Shown in pieces: positions 44,011 through 53,063 of a stretch of 64,000 nt of DNA; within the stretch, counting starts at the first letter, position 1; the number at the start of each line of letters is the position of its first letter. Source of the DNA: Rhizobium sp. L43. GTDB taxonomy: Bacteria; Pseudomonadota; Alphaproteobacteria; Rhizobiales; Rhizobiaceae. The position numbers and the translations under genes were made by a program. The notes beneath the pieces were generated by a model that ran no database searches, was not told the DNA's origin, and saw only the letters and a program-made list of their open reading frames with translations. Location of the stretch: contig NZ_NWSQ01000012.1 of the NCBI RefSeq assembly GCF_002531725.1, forward strand, positions 1 to 64,000, written 5' to 3'.

Positions 44011-46150
44011 TTCCAGCAAACCGAAAGCATTGATCTACGCCCCCGCCGGTCGCGATGCCTGGGTGGCGAGATCGCTGGTCGATGAGGCCGGGTTGACGTC
44101 GATTGCCGCCGCCGACCTGTCTATGTTCGCGTCTTCGCTCAGCGATGACATCGCGCTTGGCGTGCTGACGGAAGAGGCCGTTCGCTCGAGCGATCTCAAG
44201 CCGATCGCCGCCTGGGTTTCGGCCCAACCGAGCTGGTCAGATCTGCCGTTCATCGTACTCACCACACGTGGCGGCGGGCCCGAACGAAATCCGGCCGCTG
44301 CCAGGCTTTCCGAGGTTCTTGGCAACGTCACCTTCCTGGAACGGCCGTTCCATGCGACCTCCTTCATCAGCGTTGCCCGGACTGCTTTAAAGGGGCGCCT
44401 GCGCCAATATGAAGCGCAAGCCCGGCTCGAAGCTCTCGGCGAAGGGGAGCGACGGTTGCAGACGGCGCTCGCTGCCGGTCGTCTGGGAGCCTGGGAACTG
44501 GAACTCTCCTCGATGGCCTTGTCCGCCTCGGCGACCTGCAAGGCAGTCTTCGGCCGAGGACCGGATGATGATGTGACGCGCGACGATCTGATCACAAGCA
44601 TCCACCCCGATGACCGGGACGGTGTGCTCGCAAGTCTGCGCCGGACGATCGATACCGGACACGACTATTCGATCGAACACAGGACGATCTGGCCGGATGG
44701 ATCGTTGCACTGGACCGAGGTCCATGCGCAGCTTTACGCCGACAGATACGGTTCCGCCAGGAAGCTCGTCGGGGTCTGCTCCGATACCACCGCCCGCAAG
44801 ACCATCGAGGAAAATCTGAGACGGCTCAATGAAAACCTCGAAGAGCGTGTGAGGGAACGGACCAGGGAGGTTAACGCCGCCCACCAGACCCTGCTCGAGG
44901 AAGTGGCTCAGCGTGAGAGAGCCGAGGAGCAGCTTCGCCAATCGCAGAAGATGGAAGCGATCGGCCAACTTACAGGTGGTGTCGCCCATGATTTCAACAA
45001 TTTGCTGATGGTGGTTCTCGGAAATCTGGAGCTGCTCGGCAAGTCTGTTGCAGGAGATGCCAAGGCGACGCGTCTGGTCGACGGGGCGCTGCAGGGCGCG
45101 CGTCGCGGCGCGGCGCTGACGCAGCGGCTGCTGGCTTTTGCCAGACAACAGGATCTGCAGGTCAAGCCTGTCGATCTGGCCGAACTGGTCTCCGACATGA
45201 ACGACCTGCTGCGGCGCTCCGTGGGACCCTCGGTCAGCATCGAGACCATCCTGCCGGCGACACTGCCGCCGGCACTGGTTGATGCGAACCAGCTCGAACT
45301 GGCGCTGCTCAATCTTGCCGTCAATGCCCGCGACGCGATGCCGGAGGGCGGAAGGCTGTCCATATCGCTGCGCGAGGAACAGGTCGTCGGCAATGGCGGC
45401 GATCTCGGCGAGGGAGCCTATCTCGTATTGGCGGTGGCCGACAACGGCACCGGCATGGACGCGGAGACGCTGAAGAAGGCCGTCGATCCGTTTTTCTCGA
45501 CCAAGGAACTCGGAAAGGGCACGGGCCTCGGCCTATCGATGATCCATGGACTTGCCGTTCAGCTCAATGGCGCACTGCTTCTGACAAGCGAGCCTGGGCT
45601 GGGAACGACCGCCGAGTTGTGGCTTCCGGCGACCGAACGGCGCCCCGAGCGGCCGGCCGAGGCGGAGCTCTCCGTCCCGCAGGCTGCATCCAGGCTGAAG
45701 ATCCTTCTGGTCGATGACGATGCCTTGATCGCCATGAGCTCGGTCGACATGCTCGAAGATCTCGGCCACGAGGTCGTCGAGGCAAATTCCGGCTCGGAGG
45801 CGCTCGAGCTGATCAGGAGCGGCCAGCATTTCGACCTTGTCATCACCGACTATTCGATGCCTGGTATGACCGGTGCACAGCTCGCTGAGGCCGCACGGGA
45901 CATTCTGCCAGCGCTACCGATCGTGCTGGCCACGGGCTATGCCGATCTGCCCGCCGGCACCGATATCGATCTTCCGAGATTGGGAAAGCCCTATAATCAG
46001 GCGCAGCTTGCCAGGGAAATCAGCAAGGCGGTGGCAGGCGAAGCGGTTCCGGTGCCCAGATCCGCCAGCGGCGCCGACGCTTCAGGACCTCGTCTCTCCA
46101 AGCCCGACGATATCAGCAATGAAATCGGCGATGGCGCCTGTATCGTCTAG
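43985..46150 (+). CDS. Hybrid sensor histidine kinase with N-terminal pseudo-receiver
   Basis: This 721-residue soluble protein has an N-terminal receiver-like domain (residues 10-130) without an obvious phospho-acceptor, a PAS domain (150-275, with IHPDDRDGVLASLRR), a coiled coil, HisKA with GGVAHDFNNLLMVVLGN, an HATPase (NLAVNARDAMPEGG, then GTGLGLSMIHGL) and a C-terminal receiver (ILLVDDDALIA, Asp in DLVITDYSMPGMTG). ATG 43985 lies inside the KaiC gene end. The 3' end overlaps the convergent mobB gene by 69 bp. Input likely comes from the KaiC-like partner. Confidence 0.9.
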   Translation: MAGIAAIPNSSKPKALIYAPAGRDAWVARSLVDEAGLTSIAAADLSMFASSLSDDIALGVLTEEAVRSSDLKPIAAWVSAQPSWSDLPFIVLTTRGGGPERNPAAARLSEVLGNVTFLERPFHATSFISVARTALKGRLRQYEAQARLEALGEGERRLQTALAAGRLGAWELELSSMALSASATCKAVFGRGPDDDVTRDDLITSIHPDDRDGVLASLRRTIDTGHDYSIEHRTIWPDGSLHWTEVHAQLYADRYGSARKLVGVCSDTTARKTIEENLRRLNENLEERVRERTREVNAAHQTLLEEVAQRERAEEQLRQSQKMEAIGQLTGGVAHDFNNLLMVVLGNLELLGKSVAGDAKATRLVDGALQGARRGAALTQRLLAFARQQDLQVKPVDLAELVSDMNDLLRRSVGPSVSIETILPATLPPALVDANQLELALLNLAVNARDAMPEGGRLSISLREEQVVGNGGDLGEGAYLVLAVADNGTGMDAETLKKAVDPFFSTKELGKGTGLGLSMIHGLAVQLNGALLLTSEPGLGTTAELWLPATERRPERPAEAELSVPQAASRLKILLVDDDALIAMSSVDMLEDLGHEVVEANSGSEALELIRSGQHFDLVITDYSMPGMTGAQLAEAARDILPALPIVLATGYADLPAGTDIDLPRLGKPYNQAQLAREISKAVAGEAVPVPRSASGADASGPRLSKPDDISNEIGDGACIV

Positions 46151-46603
46151 ATCGAAGACCGGCAGGGCCGTATCCGCGACGGGATGATCGGCGGCGATTG
46201 CGCAGATATGGGGATCGCTCGGCGCCAGCGGTTCACGATTGGCGGCCTCCAGGCGGCGGGCCTCGATCTTCGGGATCGGTTCGCGCTTGTAACCTTCGAT
46301 CAGCACGAGATCGCAGGGCGCGAGACGGGCAAGAATCTCCTCGAACGCAGGTTCGGGGGCGCCGCGCAACTCGTGCATGATGGCGTAGCGGGTGCCGGAG
46401 ACGATGGTGACTTCGTGGGCGCCGGCCTGCCGGTGGCGGTAGCTATCGGCGCCCACCTTGTCGATGTCGAAATCATGATGGGCGTGCTTGATCGTCGAGA
46501 TCCTGTAGCCGCGGCGGGTGAACTCCGTTACCAGCCGGACGGCGAGCCCTGTTTTGCCCGAGTTCTTCCAGCCGGCAATGCCGAAGATTTTCGGTGCGGT
46601 CAT
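46082..46603 (-). CDS. mobB: Molybdopterin-guanine dinucleotide biosynthesis protein B
   Basis: This 173-residue GTP-binding protein has the P-loop GIAGWKNSGKTGLAVRL, then STIKHAHHDFDIDKVGADS and the late LVLIEGYKREPIPKIE, all MobB marks. It assists MobA in attaching GMP to molybdopterin. It overlaps mobA by 4 bp and, unusually, its last 69 bp overlap the hybrid kinase gene on the other strand. Confidence 0.95.
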   Translation of the reverse strand: MTAPKIFGIAGWKNSGKTGLAVRLVTEFTRRGYRISTIKHAHHDFDIDKVGADSYRHRQAGAHEVTIVSGTRYAIMHELRGAPEPAFEEILARLAPCDLVLIEGYKREPIPKIEARRLEAANREPLAPSDPHICAIAADHPVADTALPVFDLDDTGAIADFIADIVGLGETRS

Positions 46604-47232
46604 GCGCGAAGGGCCTCCAGCCAGCGTTCCGCCTCGACGAGATCGTCGGGCGTGTTGATGTTGAAGAAGGGATCGAGCAGGCTGGCGCGGGTCGGATGCA
46701 GCGGAAACGCCACTTCCGTCACGTCATGCCGCAACAGGAAGTCGCGCACGCGGCGCTTTTCGTCGGTGGCGATCCAGGCTTCGAGATCGGCCGCGAGCGT
46801 CACCGGCCACAGCCCGAAGACGGGATGGCTGCGGCCTTCGGAGGCGGCGATGGCGATCTGCGACGGCCGTTCCAGCGATGCCGCCAGCCGGGCCACGAGA
46901 TCGGTCGGGAAGAACGGGCAATCCACAGAGACGGTGACGACATGGCTGATTGCGGGAAGGCCGGCGGCATAGGTCATGGCCGCATGGATGCCGGCCATCG
47001 GTCCTGCCTTGCCGGGAATACGGTCGGGCATGACGGGCACGGCTTCGGCGGCGGCATCGGCATTGACGGCAACGGAAAAAACCTGCGGCGAGAGCCGGTC
47101 GAGCACATGGCGGAGCAGGCTTTCGGCCCCGAGCATGACGCCCGCCTTGTCGCGGCCCATGCGTTGCGAGCGGCCGCCGGCCAGCACGACGCCTGCTATA
47201 TCGGATCTGTCGAGCGGGAATTCAGTCATCAT
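46600..47232 (-). CDS. mobA: Molybdenum cofactor guanylyltransferase
   Basis: This 210-residue nucleotidyltransferase links GMP to molybdopterin. GVVLAGGRSQRMGRDKAGV is the nucleotide-binding signature and VTVSVDCPFFPTDLV the catalytic Asp region. It is followed by mobB with an ATGA overlap. The DMT permease gene, 6 bp downstream of its start and on the same strand, is transcribed toward it. Confidence 0.95.
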   Translation of the reverse strand: MMTEFPLDRSDIAGVVLAGGRSQRMGRDKAGVMLGAESLLRHVLDRLSPQVFSVAVNADAAAEAVPVMPDRIPGKAGPMAGIHAAMTYAAGLPAISHVVTVSVDCPFFPTDLVARLAASLERPSQIAIAASEGRSHPVFGLWPVTLAADLEAWIATDEKRRVRDFLLRHDVTEVAFPLHPTRASLLDPFFNINTPDDLVEAERWLEALRA

Positions 47233-47238
47233 CCTGCC

Positions 47239-48147
47239 TCAAACCGGTGAGCGCGGCGCGGATTCCTGCGCGATCGGGGGTACGCGGCGCTTGGCTTCAC
47301 GATAGAACGTATAGAGGCCGGAAGCGATGACGATTGCAGCGCCGAGGAGCGTCCAGCTGTCGGGCACTTCGGCGAAGAAGAAAAAGCCGAGGAGCGAGGA
47401 GAAGATCAGGCTGGTATAGCGGAAAGGTGCGACGAAGGAGATTTCGCCGGTGCGCATGGCGAGGATGACCGACTGGTAGCCGACGAGCACCAGAACCGAA
47501 GCGAGCAGCAGATGTCCGAGCGAGGTCGCACTGACCGGTTGCCAGCCGCCGAGCACCGGGATCAGCAATGCGCCGAAGAAAGAGATGGAGATGGCGGTGA
47601 TGACGGTGATCATCAGCGAGGGAATCTCCGGGTCGATCGAGCGGGTGGCAAGATCGCGGCCGGCCGTCGTCAGCACGGCGCCGACGCAGAGCAGGGCGGC
47701 GGCGGTGAAACCTTCCGGTCCGGGGCGGATGATGATCATCACGCCGACGAGGCCGACTGTTATCGCCGACCAGCGCCGCCAGCCGACGGGCTCGCGGAAG
47801 AAGAGGGCGGCACCGAAGGTGACGACCAGCGGCAGCGACTGCAGGATCGCCGAGGCATTGGCGATCGGCATCATGCCGAGCGCGGTAATATAGGTGACGG
47901 CGGAAAACATCTCGCAGATGATGCGGAGGATGATGATCGGCTGCAGCACGATACGCCAGGAGCGCAGAGCGCCCATTTTCCTGGCGATCAGATAGACGAG
48001 CAGGCTGGTGAAGAGGCCGCGCAGGAACATGATCTCCCCGGCATTCATATAGGCGACCACGGATTTGGAGAGAGCATCGCTGGCGGAAAAGCCGGCCATC
48101 GCCATGCTCATATAGATGGCGCCCTCAGTATTGCGTGACCGCGGCAT
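47239..48147 (-). CDS. DMT-superfamily (EamA) permease
   Basis: This 302-residue protein has ten predicted helices as two EamA repeats (ALSKSVVAYMNAGEIMFLRG in the first; LRIICEMFSAVTYITALGMM near residue 80; FVAPFRYTSLIFSSLLGFFFFAE in the second). ATG 48147 is taken; an extension to 48294 is not membrane-like. It precedes mobA-mobB by only 6 bp and could be co-transcribed, though a link to molybdenum is not implied. Confidence 0.88.
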   Translation of the reverse strand: MPRSRNTEGAIYMSMAMAGFSASDALSKSVVAYMNAGEIMFLRGLFTSLLVYLIARKMGALRSWRIVLQPIIILRIICEMFSAVTYITALGMMPIANASAILQSLPLVVTFGAALFFREPVGWRRWSAITVGLVGVMIIIRPGPEGFTAAALLCVGAVLTTAGRDLATRSIDPEIPSLMITVITAISISFFGALLIPVLGGWQPVSATSLGHLLLASVLVLVGYQSVILAMRTGEISFVAPFRYTSLIFSSLLGFFFFAEVPDSWTLLGAAIVIASGLYTFYREAKRRVPPIAQESAPRSPV

Positions 48148-48475
48148 GAAGAGATTCCCGTTACCTGTGCGCCCCTTCTTAGTCGGGAAGATACATGAAG
48201 GGAATCGGATGAATGTCACACCCGGGATAAATCGATGATGCGGCGCACAATGGTGCTGACGCTGCGGCAGGCGCGTGTTTGGAAACCACAGCAAAGCAGC
48301 GTTTTAGAAGGCGAATTCCGATTTCCGGTGGACGATCATCCTCCTTCGGCTGGAACGGATCGCCGGCTGAAAGCATCGACTGTCGGCAGTTTTGGTTTGT
48401 CCGCGCGGGAAACGGGTGGCTGCATGGCCTGATGTTTGAGATGTCGGATGCCTCGACAACTGAGGAGAAACGAAC
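48148..48475. promoter_or_regulatory. Divergent promoter region
   Basis: This 328-bp gap separates the leftward DMT permease gene from the rightward SDR gene. Promoters for both must lie here. Short frames at 48235-48432 and 48279-48479 lack ribosome sites and coding character. I see no repeats or clear operators. Confidence 0.4.
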
Positions 48476-49243
48476 ATGACACTTCTGAACGACAAGGTCG
48501 CGATCATCACCGGCGCAAGCTCCGGCATTGGCCGCGCGGCGGCAAAGCTCTTTGCGCGAGAGGGTGCGAAGCTCGTGGTCACCGGAAGGCGACAGGAGGC
48601 GCTGGATGCCGTCGTCGCCGAAATCGAGACGGAGGGCGGACAGGCTGTCGCCTTATCGGGCGACGTCAGGGACGAGGCGCTGCAGGCAAGGCTTGCCGAC
48701 ATGGCGGTCTCGCGCTTCGGCCGGCTCGACATCGCCTTCAACAATGCCGGCATCCTTGGTGAGATGGGGCCGGTTGCCGGACTGTCGCTGGAAGGCTGGC
48801 GCGAAACGATCGAGACCAATCTCACCGCCGCCTTCCTCGGCGCCAAACATCAGTCGGCAGCGATGGGAAAAGGCGGCGGATCATTGATCTTCACCTCCAC
48901 CTTCGTCGGCTACACCGCCGGCATGCCGGGCATGGCCGCCTATGCGGCTGGTAAGGCGGGACTGATTGGCTTCGTGCAGGTGCTCGCCGCCGAACTCGGC
49001 CGACAGAACATCCGCGTCAACGCCCTGCTTCCCGGCGGCACCGACACACCCGCCAGCATCACCAACGCGCCTGATGCGACGCCGGAGGTGCTCGCTTTCG
49101 TCGAGGGGCTGCATGCGCTGAAGCGCATGGCCCAGCCGGAAGAAATCGCCAATGCCGCGCTGTTCCTGGCGTCCGACATGGCGAGCTTCGTGACGGGCAC
49201 GGCGATGCTGGCGGATGGCGGGGTGTCGATCAGCCGGACTTAG
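48476..49243 (+). CDS. SDR-family oxidoreductase
   Basis: This 255-residue enzyme has the classical SDR set: cofactor loop TGASSGIG, NNAG, catalytic YAAGK (in MAAYAAGKAGLIGF) and the late VNALLPGGTDTP. ATG 48476 follows TGAGGAGAAACGAAC. It stands alone between a DMT permease and an intergenic inverted repeat. The substrate is unknown. Confidence 0.93.
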   Translation: MTLLNDKVAIITGASSGIGRAAAKLFAREGAKLVVTGRRQEALDAVVAEIETEGGQAVALSGDVRDEALQARLADMAVSRFGRLDIAFNNAGILGEMGPVAGLSLEGWRETIETNLTAAFLGAKHQSAAMGKGGGSLIFTSTFVGYTAGMPGMAAYAAGKAGLIGFVQVLAAELGRQNIRVNALLPGGTDTPASITNAPDATPEVLAFVEGLHALKRMAQPEEIANAALFLASDMASFVTGTAMLADGGVSISRT

Positions 49244-49352
49244 GATGGGTGAGGGGGCGTTTCATTTTGAAGCTGAATGGAGGATTTGACCTGAAGCAGC
49301 CATATGCCTTTCGCTTACCGCTCAAGGCGTTCGTCGCTGACGCTCCTCACCC

Positions 49353-49515
49353 CCCCCTCATCTGCCCTGACGGGCATCTTCTCCCCGCTGGGGAGAAGGG
49401 GGAGCAAACCGCCGACCATCGTTTCCTACCGCAAAGGTCGCAATGGGGAGCGAGGCGCTGCCACGAGTCCCTTCTCCCCAGCGGGGAGAAGATGCCGGCA
49501 GGCAGATGAGGGGGC
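49353..49515. repeat. Large inverted repeat with internal palindromes
   Basis: The left arm (about 49353-49399) and right arm (about 49468-49515) are near-complementary. Each carries the palindrome CTTCTCCCCgctGGGGAGAAG and a CCCTCATCTGCC end. About 70 bp lies between them. It sits between convergent SDR genes, so it may act as a bidirectional terminator or be a non-autonomous repeat. The rest of the 351-bp gap holds nothing else. Confidence 0.75.
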
Positions 49516-49594
49516 TACACGGCGCATCCTTAATTACCTGGCTTCGCTGAGCGCCAGCGAAGTCAGTACCGCCGGCCCATGGTCTGCATCCCGC

Positions 49595-50377
49595 CTAAGA
49601 CATAATCAACCCACCATCGACATTGATCGTCTGGCCGGTGATGTAGGCGGCGTCGTCGCTGGCGAGGAAGGTCGCCAGGCCGGCGACGTCTTCTCCGGAG
49701 CCGGCGCGTTTCATCGGGATGCCCTCGACCCATTCCTTCATCAATTCGCCGGGGGCGTAATTGCCGAGCAGCTTGCCCCAGGCCTGGTCGTTATAGGCCC
49801 ACATATCCGTTTCGATGATGCCGGGGCAGAAGGCGTTGACGGTGATCTTTTCGGTGGCGACTTCTTTGGCCAGGCTCTGGGTGATGCCGACGACGCCCAT
49901 TTTCGAGGCGGCATAGTGGGGCGTGTAGATGAAGCCGTCGCGGGCCTGGCCGGAGGCGGTGTTGATGATGCGGCCGCCGCGCTTGTGTTTGCGCATGCGC
50001 AGAATGGCCTCCTGGGCGCAGAGGAAGACGCCCTTGGTGTTGACGGCCATGACCTTGTCCCACTCGTTTTCGGTCAGATCCTCGATGCGGGCGATGGTGA
50101 TGACGCCGGCATTCTGGATCGAGACGTCGACCGCGCCGAATTCCTTCTCGGCGGCATCATAGAGGGCAATGACGCCCGCCTTGTCGGTGACGTCGCCGAT
50201 GAAGGAGATTGCCTTGCCGCCTTCGGCCCGGATCCCATCGGCAACGCCGTGGACCAGCTCCTCGTTGGCCGAGACGACGAGATTGGCGCCTTCGCGCGCA
50301 AAGCGCCTGGCGATCGCCGCGCCGATGCCGCGGCTAGCCCCGGTAATGACGACAGTCTTTTGCTCAAAGCGTTTCAT
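49595..50377 (-). CDS. SDR-family dehydrogenase (polyol/acetoin reductase-like)
   Basis: This 260-residue classical SDR has TGASRGIG, NAG, the catalytic YAASK (in PHYAASKMGVVGITQ) and NAFCPGIIETDMW. The late WAYNDQAWGKLLG segment is typical of sorbitol, meso-butanediol and related polyol dehydrogenases. ATG 50377 is taken. It lies at the far end of the leftward sugar-transport operon, 264 bp after the next SDR with a hairpin between, so it may be read from the same or its own promoter. Confidence 0.9.
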   Translation of the reverse strand: MKRFEQKTVVITGASRGIGAAIARRFAREGANLVVSANEELVHGVADGIRAEGGKAISFIGDVTDKAGVIALYDAAEKEFGAVDVSIQNAGVITIARIEDLTENEWDKVMAVNTKGVFLCAQEAILRMRKHKRGGRIINTASGQARDGFIYTPHYAASKMGVVGITQSLAKEVATEKITVNAFCPGIIETDMWAYNDQAWGKLLGNYAPGELMKEWVEGIPMKRAGSGEDVAGLATFLASDDAAYITGQTINVDGGLIMS

Positions 50378-50547
50378 GCTCTTTCCTTCCCGGTATCCGT
50401 CAACAAACAGCAAATCTGGGTGCGATCTGCGCTGTGATGCTTATTGGAGCTCGAACGGCTGCCCGAGATAATCTCGGGGAATTCAGGCCGTCTTGAGCGC
50501 CGATGACGACGCCCGACTCCTCTACCCGTTCTATCGGCGTGAAGGGC

Positions 50548-50581
50548 GGGCAAGACGACGATATCGCACGCCGTCTTGCCC
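50548..50581 (-). terminator. Hairpin between two SDR genes
   Basis: A perfect 10-bp stem (GGGCAAGACG/CGTCTTGCCC) lies about 60 bp beyond the SDR stop on the leftward strand. A shorter palindrome, CCCGAGATaATCTCGGG, follows at 50461-50478. Either could end the upstream operon. Confidence 0.5.
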
Positions 50582-50641
50582 GTTCCTTCAGCGCCTCGAT
50601 CTCAGCCAGGGAGGAAGCGAGACCGTTCATTTTTTCAGTTA

Positions 50642-51430
50642 TCACCAGCAGCAGAAGCCGCCGTCGACGAGAAGATCGACGCCGGTCACGAAACTTGCTG
50701 CATTCGACAGCAAGAACACCGCCGGTCCGACCATCTCGTCGACCGATGCCATACGCTGCATCGGCGTCTGCTCTTCGAAGAGCTTGGTCTGATGAACCAT
50801 CTCCGGACGGGTGTTCATGGGCGTCGCCGTATATCCGGGGGAGATGGTGTTGACGCGAATGCCGCGGTCGACCCATTCCATCGCCAGAGACTTCGACATA
50901 TGGATGACGCCCGCCTTGGAGGCGTTGTAATGCGCTTGGCTCAGCCCCCGGTTTACGATCACACCGGACATGGAGGCGATGTTGACGATGGAGCCGCGTC
51001 CATTCTTCAGCATGGCGCGAGCCTCGGCCTGGCAGGAAAGGAATATGCCTTTGAGGTTGATGTCCATCAACGTCTGATATTGATCCTCTTCCATCTCTTC
51101 CGCCGAGTTCGCGTTAGCGATGCCTGCAGCGTTGACGGCAAGCGTCAACAGGCCGAGATCCGCTTCGGTACGGGCGACGGCCTCTGCAAGGGACGATTTG
51201 CTCGTGACGTCAGCCGCGATCTCAATCGAGCGGCGGCCGGCGGCGCGAATGTGTTCGGCCGTTCTGGCCAGTCCGTCGTCGGTTCGACGGTCGAGCAGCG
51301 CCACGTCGGCGCCGCATTGCGCAAGGCCGATGGCAATGCGCTGCCCAATGCCGCTCCCGGCTCCGGTCACGATGGCGACCTGGCCGCTGAGATCGAAAAG
51401 CTTCGGGGCGTTCAGAGTGATGTCGGACAC
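50642..51430 (-). CDS. SDR-family dehydrogenase of the sugar locus
   Basis: This 262-residue classical SDR has TGAGSGIG, VNAAG, YNASK (in HYNASKAGVIHMSK) and NTISPGYTATPMN, ending in VDGGFCCW. It sits 22 bp after the transporter ATPase gene in the same direction, so it is likely co-transcribed and oxidises the imported polyol or sugar. It is clearly a paralogue of the SDR at 49595, not a copy. Confidence 0.92.
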   Translation of the reverse strand: MSDITLNAPKLFDLSGQVAIVTGAGSGIGQRIAIGLAQCGADVALLDRRTDDGLARTAEHIRAAGRRSIEIAADVTSKSSLAEAVARTEADLGLLTLAVNAAGIANANSAEEMEEDQYQTLMDINLKGIFLSCQAEARAMLKNGRGSIVNIASMSGVIVNRGLSQAHYNASKAGVIHMSKSLAMEWVDRGIRVNTISPGYTATPMNTRPEMVHQTKLFEEQTPMQRMASVDEMVGPAVFLLSNAASFVTGVDLLVDGGFCCW

Positions 51431-51452
51431 CGCTCTTCCTTTCTCTGTCTGT

Positions 51453-52931
51453 TTAGATGGTGGCTAGCTCCATGACCGAAACGTCATTTGCCTGGTCACG
51501 ATTGAGGATCCCCGCCTGCTTGCCCTGGGCAAGTACGAGAATGCGATTGGAGACTCCGAGAACTTCCTCGAGATCCGAGCTGACGACGATGACCGCCACG
51601 CCCTGTTTGGCAAGATTGACGATGATGTCGTAGATGCCCGCCCGGGCGCCGACGTCGATGCCTCTCGTCGGTTCGTCGAGCACGACGACCTTGGGATCGC
51701 GCATAAGCCACTTGGCGATCACGACCTTTTGCTGGTTGCCGCCGGAAAGGTCCGAGGCGTATTGCTCTGCGCGGCCCTTGACGCCGAACTTGGCAACCGC
51801 CTTTTCTGCAAACGAGCGCTTGATGCGCGGCGTAATCCAACGCCCGCCCAGCTTGTCGAGATTGGCGTAGATAATGTTCTCGCTGATCCGGTGGCCGACG
51901 ATCAGGCCCTGCTCCTTGCGGTCTTCCGGAACCATCACGATCCCCTTGGCGATGGCGTCCGCCGGATCGTGCAGCCTGAGTTCTTCGCCTTCCAGCTTGA
52001 TCGAACCTGCACTGATTGGGTCCGCGCCCGAAATGGCGCGCACCAGTTCGGTGCGGCCGGCGCCGACCAATCCGGCAATCCCGAGAATTTCCCCGGCCCG
52101 CACCTCGAAGTTAACGTCACGGAACGCGTTATCAGGCGAGCTCAGCCCGGATACCTGGAGTACCGGACGGTCTGTCGGAACGGGCAGGGTGGGGAACAAG
52201 CGGTCAAGCGGGCGTCCGACCATGCTCTCGACGATCGTGCGCACCGGGGTCGCGCTGTCTGAGAATTCCTGCACGCGCTCACCGTCGCGAAGAACGACGA
52301 TCCGGTCGGTTATCTGCTTGATCTCTTCCATGCGGTGGGAGATGTAGACGATGCCGACGCCCTCCGAGCGAAGCTTCCGCACCTGTTCGAAGAGAGCTTC
52401 CGTCTCCGCGCCGCCAAGCGCGGCTGTCGGCTCATCGAGGATCAGCAGCTTTGCGTTGAGAGCCAGAGCCTTGGCGATCTCGATGAGCTGCTGATTTGCT
52501 GTCGAAAGGCCGGCGACCGTTCGCGTTGCGGGTATGTGAAGGTTCAATCGCGCGAGCTGGTCCTGGGCCCGGCGAACCATTTGGGCACGGTCGACGACAC
52601 CGTTCTTCATCGGCCAGCGTCCGATGAAGACGTTTTCCGCGATCGACAGCTGCGGCAGAAGCTGCAGTTCCTGGTGGATCAGGACGACGCCCTTGTCGAT
52701 CGCTTCCCTAGGGGTGGCCGGGGCATAAGGTTGCCCCAGCCATGTCATTGATCCTTCGGACGGTGTGCGGGACCCGGCGATGATGCCCGATAGCGTCGAC
52801 TTGCCCGCTCCGTTTTCACCGAGAAGTGCAACCACTTCGCCCGGATAGACGTCCAAGCTGACATTCTTCAGAACCTGGAGCGGCCCGTACCACTTGGATA
52901 TGCCCCTCAGGGAAAGAACCGGGTCAGTCAT
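51453..52931 (-). CDS. Sugar ABC transporter ATPase, RbsA type
   Basis: This 492-residue protein has two fused ABC domains. Domain 1 has GENGAGKSTLSGI and LILDEPTAALG. Domain 2 has the degenerate P-loop GLVGAGRTELVRA, the signature LSGGNQQKVVIAKWL and VVLDEPTRGID. ATG 52931 follows GGAGG. A RIME-like repeat separates it from the binding-protein gene upstream. It energises the RbsC-type permease encoded at the start of the operon. Confidence 0.95.
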   Translation of the reverse strand: MTDPVLSLRGISKWYGPLQVLKNVSLDVYPGEVVALLGENGAGKSTLSGIIAGSRTPSEGSMTWLGQPYAPATPREAIDKGVVLIHQELQLLPQLSIAENVFIGRWPMKNGVVDRAQMVRRAQDQLARLNLHIPATRTVAGLSTANQQLIEIAKALALNAKLLILDEPTAALGGAETEALFEQVRKLRSEGVGIVYISHRMEEIKQITDRIVVLRDGERVQEFSDSATPVRTIVESMVGRPLDRLFPTLPVPTDRPVLQVSGLSSPDNAFRDVNFEVRAGEILGIAGLVGAGRTELVRAISGADPISAGSIKLEGEELRLHDPADAIAKGIVMVPEDRKEQGLIVGHRISENIIYANLDKLGGRWITPRIKRSFAEKAVAKFGVKGRAEQYASDLSGGNQQKVVIAKWLMRDPKVVVLDEPTRGIDVGARAGIYDIIVNLAKQGVAVIVVSSDLEEVLGVSNRILVLAQGKQAGILNRDQANDVSVMELATI

Positions 52932-52959
52932 GGCACACCTCCTCAAGACCTCGACTTAT

Positions 52960-53063
52960 TAGAGCGCCGTGCGTCCGTTTGGACGCACAAAGGACGCTCT
53001 AACGCTTTGAATCTACGCATCGTGCTTTCCGAAAATCGATTCCGATTTTCGGGCCGATGCGTT
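52960..53063. repeat. RIME-like palindromic element, copy 2
   Basis: It has the same two-palindrome plan as 28575-28678. The first palindrome is TAGAGCG...CGCTCTA around GTGCGTCC/GGACGCAC, with the shared AAAGGACGCT segment. The second is ACGCATCG...GAAAATCG facing CGATTTTC...CGATGCGT. It begins at the stop codon of the binding-protein gene. Confidence 0.7.

Noticed and set aside
50400..50627. 76-codon leftward ORF between the two SDR genes (MNGLASSLAEIEALKERARR onward)
   Set aside because: The start looks plausible, but there is no ribosome site. The frame runs through a terminator hairpin and a palindrome and loses coding character after 20 codons.
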